Positions 39,355-48,500 of a stretch of DNA of 64,000 nt are shown piece by piece. The position numbers and the translations under genes are program-made. Every line of letters begins with the position of its first letter. Positions within the stretch are counted from its first letter, which is position 1. Location: the NCBI RefSeq assembly GCF_003253745.1, contig NZ_MZXV01000040.1, positions 124,001 to 188,000 on the forward strand, given 5' to 3'. The stretch is from Mesorhizobium kowhaii (lineage in GTDB: Bacteria > Pseudomonadota > Alphaproteobacteria > Rhizobiales > Rhizobiaceae). The notes under the pieces were generated by a model, which was not told the DNA's origin, made no database searches, and saw nothing but the letters and a program-made list of their open reading frames with translations.

Positions 39355-40110
39355 TTACCGCTCAGCCTGCCGTGCCGCCACACGGCGCATGGCAATGACC
39401 CTGCGGCGGCGGATTTCCGTGCGCATTGCCATCAGGTGCAGCGCGAAGAACAGCGCCGTGAAGCCGACGGCCATCACCAGCAGCGGCCACAGCAGGCTGG
39501 GGTCGATGGTCGGCCCGCCGAGCCTGAACACCGAGGCCGGCTGGTGCAGTGTGTTCCACCAGTCGACCGAGAATTTGATGATCGGGATGTTGATGAAGCC
39601 GACCAGCGTGATGATGGCGGCGGCCCAGGCGGCGCGGCCGGCATCGTCGAGCGCCCGGGTCAACGCGATGATGCCGAGATACATCAGGAACAGCACGAAG
39701 ACCGAGGTCAGCCGCGCATCCCAGACCCACCAGGTGCCCCACATCGGCTTGCCCCAGATCGAGCCGGTGATCAGCGCCAGCGCGGTGAAGACAGCACCTA
39801 TGGGCGCCGCCGATTTCAGCGCCACATCGGCCAGCGGATGGCGCCAGACCAGCGTGCCGAGCGCCGAGATCGCCATCAGCGTGTAGCACATCATGGCGAG
39901 CCAGGCGAAAGGCACGTGGATGTACATGATGCGAACGGTGATGCCTTGCTGGAAATCCTCAGGCGCGGCGAAGCTCATATAGAGCCCGACGGCAAGGATC
40001 AGTGCGGCGATGGACGCCAGCCATGGCACAACCCTGTCGGCCAGCCCGACAAAGCGCGTCGGGTTGGCAAGATCCATCCAGCCGGTCAGGCGTGAAGTCG
40101 TGTCGCTCAT
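39355..40110 (-). CDS. ccmC: Heme exporter protein CcmC
   Basis: Handles heme for the CcmABCDE cytochrome c maturation system at the inner membrane, loading it onto CcmE. 251 residues with six membrane helices, the heme-binding WWD motif in WGTWWVWDARLTS, and flanking periplasmic histidines (IHVPFAW, NTLHQP). No other ccm gene is in the window downstream; the plus-strand neighbours are unrelated. ATG 40110. Confidence 0.92.
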   Translation of the reverse strand: MSDTTSRLTGWMDLANPTRFVGLADRVVPWLASIAALILAVGLYMSFAAPEDFQQGITVRIMYIHVPFAWLAMMCYTLMAISALGTLVWRHPLADVALKSAAPIGAVFTALALITGSIWGKPMWGTWWVWDARLTSVFVLFLMYLGIIALTRALDDAGRAAWAAAIITLVGFINIPIIKFSVDWWNTLHQPASVFRLGGPTIDPSLLWPLLVMAVGFTALFFALHLMAMRTEIRRRRVIAMRRVAARQAER

Positions 40111-40193
40111 GCGGTTCTACATAGACCGCCGGCGCGTTTGGGGCAATCGAGCGGTGGTGTCGCAGGCTGGCGAAGCAGCGGGGTGGCGGCGCC

Positions 40194-40245
40194 TGTACCC
40201 CACCGGACCTTCGGTCCGACCTCCCCACAAGGGGGAGGTAGAAGA
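40194..40245. repeat. Rhizobial palindromic repeat
   Basis: CCGGACCTTCGGTCCG and ACCTCCCCACAAGGGGGAGGT hairpins between ccmC and ndvA, the same module as at 2366-2550. Confidence 0.65.
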
Positions 40246-40252
40246 ACGCAGA

Positions 40253-42034
40253 TCAGGCAGCGGCTTCCTGCTGCTGCTGCACGGTGCGGCTGAGGCGGCG
40301 AACCTCCTCGTCGTTGAGCAGGCCGCCGGCGCGCAGCAGGCTGGCAAAGCGGCCATTGCGGATCGACAGTTCGGCGAAGCCGCCCATCTCGATCACCTTG
40401 CCCTTGTCCATGAACACGACCAGATCGGCGTCGCGAACAGTGGTCAGGCGGTGGGCGATGATGAAGGTGGTGCGGTCGCGCCGCAATTCGTCGATCGCTT
40501 CCTTGACGCGGTCCTCGGTCTCGACGTCGAGAGCGCTGGTCGCCTCGTCGAGCACCAGGATCGGGGCGTCCTTCAGCACGGCGCGGGCAATGGCGATGCG
40601 CTGACGCTCGCCACCCGACAGCTGGCCGCCACGTTCGCCGACCAGCGTGTCGTAGCCATTGCTCTTGGACAGGATGAAGTCCTGCGCGGCAGCCGCATTG
40701 GCGGCGGCATGGACCTCGTCATTGGTCGCGTCAGCCCGGCCGACGCGGATGTTGTCCTCGATCGAGCGGTTGAGCAGGCCCGCATCCTGGAACACGGTGG
40801 CGATCGAATGACGCAGCGACTTGCGGGTCACGGTGCGGGTGTCGACGCCGTCGATCAGGATACGGCCATGAGACGGCGAGAAGACGCGCTGCAGCAGATT
40901 GATCAGCGTGGTCTTGCCGGCGCCCGTCGGTCCGACGATGGCAACGGTCTGACCAGCCTCGACCTCGAACGACACGTCGTCGATGCCTTGACCCGAATTG
41001 GCGAATTCGAAGCCGACATTCTCGAAGCGGACATGGCCGGTGACGTTGGTGAGATCGCGTAAGCCGTCCGGCTCGGCGGCATCGGCCGCGGAGTCCTCGA
41101 GGTGGTAGAAGTCCTCGAGCTTGGCGCGGGCTTCCGAAATCTGGTTGGCGAAAGCCGACATCTGGTCGAGCCTGGCGATCAGCAGCGTGGCAAAGCCGGT
41201 GAAGGCGATGACGTCACCGATGCGCAGCTGGCCATGGGTGACCAGATAGGCGCCGATCAACAGCACGACCATCATCGAGATCGTCGACGACAGACGGTGC
41301 AGTGCATTGGCCATCGCCCACCAGTCGAGCACCGGGTTCTGCGCATCGAGCAGGTTCTTGACATAGCGGCGCAGCGTGTCCGCCTCGTGGCCGAGGCGGT
41401 TGTAGCTCTGCAGCACGGCGACATTGGAGACCGAGTCGGTCACATGCGCGAACACCTGATGGTAGTGCCGCTCGACGGCGGCCTGGCCTGCCTTGGTGCG
41501 CTTCATCACCAGCCGGCCGATGCCGACATAGAGAGCGCCGAGCGCCAGCAGCACCATCGACATGCGCAGATCCATGCTGATTGCCGTCGGGATCAGCAGG
41601 AACAGCGCGACCGCTGTCGACAAATGCTGGCGCATGAATTCAAGCCACAGGCTGAACAGCGTCTCGACCGCACGCAACAGGGTGTGCAGGGCATTGGAGG
41701 TGCCGCGCTGGTGATGCCAGGCAAGCGGCATGGTGATGACACGCTCGAACGACTGGCAAAGCACCTCGCTGCGCCGCTTGTGGGCAAAGCGATCGGCGCC
41801 GCGCGCCACCAGAACGAAGGCCACGATGTTGAAGGCGCCGAGGCCCGCCCACAGGGCAAGCGTGGCAAACACCGAGCCGCGTTCGGAAATCGCATCGATC
41901 ACCCGTCCGAACATGATCGGCTCGAGAATGGCGATAATCGCGAGAGCGATGTTGGCCGAACAGATCAACGCGACGCGTTTCCTGTCCGCGGCCAGATAAC
42001 CAAGCGCTCGCCAGTAGATTTGCAGAAGGGTCAC
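40253..42034 (-). CDS. ndvA: Cyclic beta-1,2-glucan ABC exporter
   Basis: Type I half-size exporter: six membrane helices (about 1-330), then an ATPase domain with Walker A GPTGAGKTT, signature LSGGERQR, Walker B ILVLDEATSALD and the H-loop in IIAHRL. It moves cyclic beta-1,2-glucan into the periplasm, needed for osmoadaptation and nodule invasion in rhizobia. The GTG at 42034 (MTLLQIYWRALG) is chosen because NdvA homologues begin there; upstream codons to 42145 are unlikely. It follows ndvB on the same strand after 516 bases. Confidence 0.9.
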   Translation of the reverse strand: MTLLQIYWRALGYLAADRKRVALICSANIALAIIAILEPIMFGRVIDAISERGSVFATLALWAGLGAFNIVAFVLVARGADRFAHKRRSEVLCQSFERVITMPLAWHHQRGTSNALHTLLRAVETLFSLWLEFMRQHLSTAVALFLLIPTAISMDLRMSMVLLALGALYVGIGRLVMKRTKAGQAAVERHYHQVFAHVTDSVSNVAVLQSYNRLGHEADTLRRYVKNLLDAQNPVLDWWAMANALHRLSSTISMMVVLLIGAYLVTHGQLRIGDVIAFTGFATLLIARLDQMSAFANQISEARAKLEDFYHLEDSAADAAEPDGLRDLTNVTGHVRFENVGFEFANSGQGIDDVSFEVEAGQTVAIVGPTGAGKTTLINLLQRVFSPSHGRILIDGVDTRTVTRKSLRHSIATVFQDAGLLNRSIEDNIRVGRADATNDEVHAAANAAAAQDFILSKSNGYDTLVGERGGQLSGGERQRIAIARAVLKDAPILVLDEATSALDVETEDRVKEAIDELRRDRTTFIIAHRLTTVRDADLVVFMDKGKVIEMGGFAELSIRNGRFASLLRAGGLLNDEEVRRLSRTVQQQQEAAA

Positions 42035-42550
42035 CCCAGTTACTCCGCCATGCTGTTTATTGTGCACTGCATCATTTGACTCGTATCGGTTGATACGTCG
42101 CAAAACAATGGCCGTGTACCTCTTCAGTTCCCTCAGAGCGAACAAAAGATGGCGACGTTCCGAAATCTGCCGTGATCACCTAACGGTTTGAGAAGACAGG
42201 TAAAATGTCAGGCATGCGGCGAAATCATGGCAGTTCGTACGTGCTGCCACAATTTTAATCAGCAACGATGCCGGGCGGATGACCAGGGCCGAAATCGCCC
42301 TCTGCACAGTATAGCGCGAAACCAAGCGGCCTCGCGCGCGCCAAGGGCAACGAGATGCCAAGCCCCGCCGCCTGGGGCGGCGCACGCAGTGCGCATCAAG
42401 CCTTTGATTTTATGGGCTTCTCAGCGGCATGCTCTTCGGCCAAGCCGAGGGCAAATGCCGGGCGCCATGGCGCCTTTCATCCTGTCGTGGTCCCGAAAAA
42501 CCGCGCCCTCCCGGGCTTGAGCCCGAGAGCATGGTTTTGGGCAACATGCC
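42035..42550. other. ndvB-ndvA intergenic region with a terminator-like hairpin
   Basis: On the minus strand CTCGGGCTCAAGCCCGGGAG is followed by GGCGCGGTTTTTC (plus 42494-42528), a plausible ndvB terminator. A second hairpin GCCCCGCCGCCTGGGGC lies near 42363-42379. No coding sequence is supported; ndvA may have its own promoter here. Confidence 0.5.
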
Positions 42551-45500
42551 TCAAGCCGGGATCCTGATGACGACGTCGGTGACTTCGCCATCCTTCAGTT
42601 CGACTGCCGAAACCTTGGTCTTTGCCCCATTCAGCTCCAGCGAAACCGCCTTGGCTTTTTTGTCGCGGATGACGCGAACCCTGAGTTCCGCTCCCAGCAT
42701 CTTGAGGGTTGCCGAGTACCCGTCCCAATGACCGGGGAGCTTTGGCTTGAACTGAACACGCTTGCCGCGCCGTTCGATGCCGAGAATTCCTTCGACCGCA
42801 GCCCTGTAGAGCCAGCCGGCCGAGCCGGTGTACCAGGTCCAGCCGCCACGGCCGCCCTTGTCGTCCCCGGCATAGATGTCGGCCGCCACCACATAGGGTT
42901 CGACGCGATAGTGCTCGGCCGAGGCCTCGTCGGTCGCATGGTTGACCGGGTTCAGCATCGAGAAACAGCGATAGGCCTCGTCGGTCCGCCCCATCTCGGC
43001 AAGCGCAATGACGAACCAAGTGGCGGCGTGGGTGTACTGGCCGCCATTTTCGCGAACGCCGGGCGGATAGCTTTTGATATAACCCGGCTCCTTGTCCGTC
43101 TTCGAGAAAGGCGGCGTGAACAGCTTGACGATCTTGAGCTTGTCGTCGACGAGCAGTTTGGTCGCCTGCTCCATCGCCGTCGTCGACCGTGCCGGATCGC
43201 CCTCTCCCGAAAGCACGCTCCAGGACTGGGCGATCGAGTCGATCTTGCACTCCTGCGAGGTCCGCGATCCCAATGGCGTGCCGTCGTCGAAGCTGCCGCG
43301 CCGGTACCATTCGCCGTCCCATGCCGTGCTTTCAAGCGCACGCTTCAGCGCATCGGCATGCTTTGCCCAGGCTTGCGCGCGCTTGGCATCGCCTTCGGTC
43401 TTGGCAATTGCGGCGAAGTCGCCCAGCGTCTTCAGCAGGAACCAGCCGAGCCAGACGCTCTCGCCCTTGCCGTGCTCGCCGACGCGGTTCATGCCGTCGT
43501 TCCAGTCGCCGCCGAGGATCAGCGGCAGCCCGGCGGGACTGCTGCGCTTGATGGCCAGGTCGAGCGCCCGCGCGCAATGGTCGTAGAGCGACGCCGTCCT
43601 CTTCGAAATTTCCGGGGTGAAGAAGGCATCGTGCTCGCCCTCGTCCAGCGCCTGCCCATCGATGAAGGGCAGTTGCTCTTTCAGGATGGTGGCATCGCCG
43701 GTGACCAGCAAATAGCGCGCCGTGGCGTGGGCCAACCAGACCACGTCGTCGGAGATCGTGGTGCGCACGCCGGCCCCGGTGCGCGGCAGCCACCAGTGCT
43801 GCACGTCGCCTTCGGGGAACTGCCGCCGCGCCGCGTTGAGGATCTGGTCGCGTGCCAGTTGCGGGTCATGCGCCAGCAATGCCAGCGTGTCCTGCAATTG
43901 GTCGCGGAAGCCGAACGCACCGCTTGCCTGGTAGAAGGCGGAGCGGGCGCGAATGCGGCAGGCCAGGCTCTGATATGGCAGCCAGTGGTTGACCATGGCG
44001 TCGAGCGCCTTGTCCGGCGTGTCGACCTGGATGGTGTCGAGGAAGCCGCGCCATTCGCGCTCATTGTCGGCAAGCCGCTGGTCGAAATCCCTAGCCCGAT
44101 GCTCCTGCACCAGGGCGCCGGCCTCCTCGACGGACTCGGCATCGCCGAGCAACCAGAGCAGCGTGACGTCGCCACCGGCCGGGATCTCGATGTCGCGGGC
44201 AATCGCCGCGCAGGGATCGTCTCCGGCCTCGACACGACCCGACAACGCCGCACCGCTCAGCACTGCCTGTGGAAGCTCGCTGGAGCCGTGTCGGCCGAGA
44301 AACTCCGAGCGGTCGGTCGTCACCGAATGCACGCCGCCATCGGCGGCCAGAAACGCCACCCGCTCGCTGAAATCGAGCCCGTAGGGGTTTTGCGCCAGCA
44401 ACGCACCGGTTGCAGCGTCGCGGGACGGGACGATGGTTGCCGCGCTGCGCGATCGATGCCCGCCGAGCACCCATTCGGCATAGGCGTAGACCCGCAGCCG
44501 CGCCGGCACCGAGCCGGAATTCTGGATGCGCAGCCGCGAGATCTTCACCGGGTCGATCGGGTCGACGACATGGGTGAGGTCCATCGACAACGACCCGCGC
44601 TTCGAGCGGAAGGTCGAGAAACCCTGGCCGTGCCAGGCCTCGTAGGTCATCGAGGGATCGCGCACCATGGCGGCGAGCGGCGAGAACGCCTTGCCGCTGG
44701 CCTGATCGTAGATGTAGAGGCCCTCGCCCGGCCGGTTCGAGACCGGATCGTTCGACCATGGCGTCAGCTGGTAATCGCGGCTGTTGCGGCTCCAGGTGAA
44801 GGCGGCACCCTCGGCAGAGGTGTGGAAGCCGAACGAAGCGTTGGAGACGACGTTGATCCATGGCTGCGGCGTGGTGCGCCGGCCAGCCAGGCGCACCACA
44901 TAGTGCCGCCCGTCGCCGTCGAAACCGCCAAAGCCATTCCATTGGCTGAGCCCGCTTCCATCGGCGCTGACATCCGCCACGGCCTGCGAGGCAAATGCAT
45001 GCGCCATGGGCGCCAGCGACGGCAATTCGCGCGCAACCGTCAATGCTGCCGGCTGCAGGGCGTCACGCGCCTGGAGGGCCGCAGCCTCGGCCCGCTCGAT
45101 CTGGTCGAAGATGGTGCCATTGCGCGTGTGCAGGACGACGCGGGCGACGGCGAGCAGCGTCTTGTAGGTGGTCTCGTCCATGAGGTCGCGGCGCACCGCG
45201 AAAATGTGCTGGCGAGGTCCGAGTTCCTTGCCGCGCAGGCGGCTGTTTTCGCACAGCGTCTCGACCGCCCGCTGCAGGTCCTGGACATAGGAGGACGCCT
45301 GCTCGTTGACGACGACGAAGTCGATCATCATGCCGCGGGTGCGCATGTATTCCTGGAAACGCAGCGCCTGGGCGACGATTTCGAGATCGGCGACGTCGCC
45401 GATCCTGACCAGGAAGATCGGGAAATCGCCCGAAATGCTGGTCGGCCACAGGCTCGACTGCTTGCCCAGCCCCGAGGCGATGGATTCGGCCGGAAGCCGC

Positions 45501-48500
45501 AGAAACGGATCCGGATAGATCAGATAGCGCGCCAGCTTCTGCACATTGGCGGCATCGGTCAGGCTGAGGCCCATATGGCGGGTCTGCACCTGGCTGCGCG
45601 TCCAGGCGAGCATGGCCTGGCGGGCAAAACTCTCCGGATGGTCGAGCCGGGCAATGGCCTCTTCCAGCTCGGCGCGGCTGGCGCCGACGACGGTCCAGAA
45701 GGTCAGCGATATCTTCTTGTTGGCGGGCACGCGCACCTGGCGGCGCAGCGCGGCGACGGGATCGAGCGTGAAGCCCGAATGGCCACCGAGCCTGGCGCCG
45801 GGATCGAAGGCGGCCGCGTCGACGATGGTGCGGCCACGGCCGATGAAGGCGCGCCGGTCGGTCTCGGCTTCGGCATCGCGCGCCGATCCGGACGGATCGG
45901 TGACGAAATGCACCATGGCGATATCGGGCTCGCTGGTCTCCCGCTTGCGCCGCGTGGCGAAGATCTGCGCGTTGTTCGATGCGATTTCGGTTTCGACGAA
46001 CATCTTCGAGAAGGCCGGATGGGCGTTGTCCGACGCCTCCAGGCCGAGCACCAGTTCGGCAAAGGAGGTCACTTCGATGTGACGGTCGGACGGCCCGTCA
46101 TTGTAGAGCGTGACCCGACGACCCTCGCCGTTGCCTTCCGAGATGACGATGCATTCGACCTCGGAGCGCAACGTGCCCACCGATTTGACGAAGCTCGCCT
46201 TGTCGTCGGAGAACAAGGTCTGCGCCTTTTCCTCGGCCGCACGCTTCGGCTCAGCCGTCGCCGACCACCAGTCGCCGGTGCCGGCGTCACGCAGGAAGAT
46301 GTAGGAGCCGAGCCGGTCCTCGGTCGGATCCGGCTGCCAGCGGGTGACGGAGAGATCGCCCCAGCGGCTGTAGCCCGAGCCGGTCGCGGTGACCATCACC
46401 GAATAGCGGCCATTCGACATCACACTGGTCGAACGCAGCGACCGCAACGGATCGAGCACGATGCGGGTGTCGGGGCTCTCGACTTCGGTCTCGTCCTTGG
46501 AGCGTTCGTCGGCCTCGGTCCTGACGGTCGCGGTCGGGATGTCGCGTGGCGCCCTCTCCTGCAGCAGCAATTCGGCCGATTCGATGACCGGATCACTGTG
46601 GAAGCGGTCGCGCATGCGGCCTTCGAAGATGGCGTCGGCGACCGCCACGATCGACATGCCTGAATGGTGGGCCATGTAGTTCTGCACGACCACATGATCG
46701 GTACCTTCCGGTACGCGCTGCGGCGTGAAGTCGACTGCGTCGTAGTAACCGTGGCGGCCAAGTGCGCCGATCTCCCGCAGCCGGGCGAGATTCTGCACGG
46801 CTTCGCGCGGGTTGAACTGTGCCGCGAGCACTGTGGCGTAGGGCGCGATCACCGTGTTCTGACCAAGGCCGCGCTTCAGGCCGAGCCCAGGCACGCCGAA
46901 ATTGGTGTACTGGTAGGTCAGTTCACGGTCGCGGGCGTTGTAGGCCGCTTCCGAAATGCCCCACGGCACGTTCTTCTGGCGGCCATACTGGATCTGGCGC
47001 TTGATGATCAGCTTGCTGGTCTGGTTGAGAATGCTGCCTTGTGGCTCCTTCATCACCAGCGGCGGCATCAGATATTCGAACATCGAGCCGGACCAGGACA
47101 TCAGCGCGCCCTTGAAACCGATCTCGACGATCGGCCGGCCAAGCCGGAACCAGTGCTCGGTGGGCAGGTCGCCCTTGGCGATGGCGAACAGGCTGGTCAG
47201 CCGCGCCTCGGAAGCCATAAGGTCGTAGCAGCTTTCGTCGAGCTGATGTTCCTCGACCCGGTAGCCGATCGACAGCAGCTTGCGTTCGGGTCGCATCAGG
47301 AAGGAGAAATCCATCTCGAAGGCGAAACGGCGTGTGCGCTCGCGCAGGGTGAGCAGCTTGGCGCGCAGCGCCTCGACGGCATTGTCGTCGCTGTGCGCGT
47401 CATGGACATGCGCCTCGCAGGTGGCCTCGAGCCTGGCCGCCCAGTCGACGATGACGTCGCTCTGGGCCGACGCCGCCTCGGTGTGGATGGCGGTGGCGAG
47501 CTTGCGGATCTCGCCGGCCAGCACGGCCAGATTGATGGTGCGGATCGAGGCCATTTCCGGCTGCGCCTTGATGGTGTCGACCGCGCGCCGCATGCCGTCG
47601 AGACGATCGGCGAGGCGCTGGCGCAAGGGCCGCAGCTGGCGGCGGTCGTCGGGCAGCTCATCAAGGCTCTCGCTGAGGATGGTCACCGTGTCGAGAATGC
47701 CTTCGAAATCGCCCTGGAGATGGACGGAAGGGGCTTCCGCCCATTCGGCGCAAGCCGCCGCCACCGCCACCAGATGGCCGGCAAGATTGCCGCTGTCGAC
47801 AGCCGAGATGTAAAGCGGATAGAGCGGCTTCAGCGTCGTCGTGTCATACCAGTTGAAGAGGTGGCCGCGGTCGCGCGGCATGCCTTCGATCGTCGTCATG
47901 GTGGCGTCGATGCGGGTGATGGCGTCGGACAGGCTGATCCAGCCGAAGTCACGGGCAGAGACGACAGACAGCAGATAGACGCCGATATTGGTTGGCGAGG
48001 TGCGCGGCGCCACCACGGGCGCCGGGCTTTCCTGGAAATTGTCCGGCGGCAGATTATGATGCTCGGCCGTCACGAAGCTTTCGAAATAATGCCATGTGCG
48101 CCGCGCCACCGTGCGCAGCGCATGGATGTCGGCGGCCGAGATGTGCAGCCGATCCTCGGTTTCAGCGGAACGGCTGATCCAGGCGGCGATGGCTGGAGAA
48201 GCGATCCAGAACAGGGCGAAGAAGAAGGCGACGAAAGCGCCGGTGGAATCGGCCAGCACCGGTATGGCGAGGCCGACGAAGCCGATGATCACGGCGCCAT
48301 ACATCATGCCGTAATAGGAGCCGAGATCGTTGTCGCCGCTCTTGTGCGCCTGCGAGGCGGTGCGCCATTCCAGCAGGTTCTGGCGGCTGACGAACAGCCG
48401 GTAGAGCGTTCGGATGATGGCATCGCCCATCATCCAGGCGTTATGCGCCATCAGCACGATCTTGAGCGCCACCATGGCGGTACCGAAGGCGGCGTCGCGC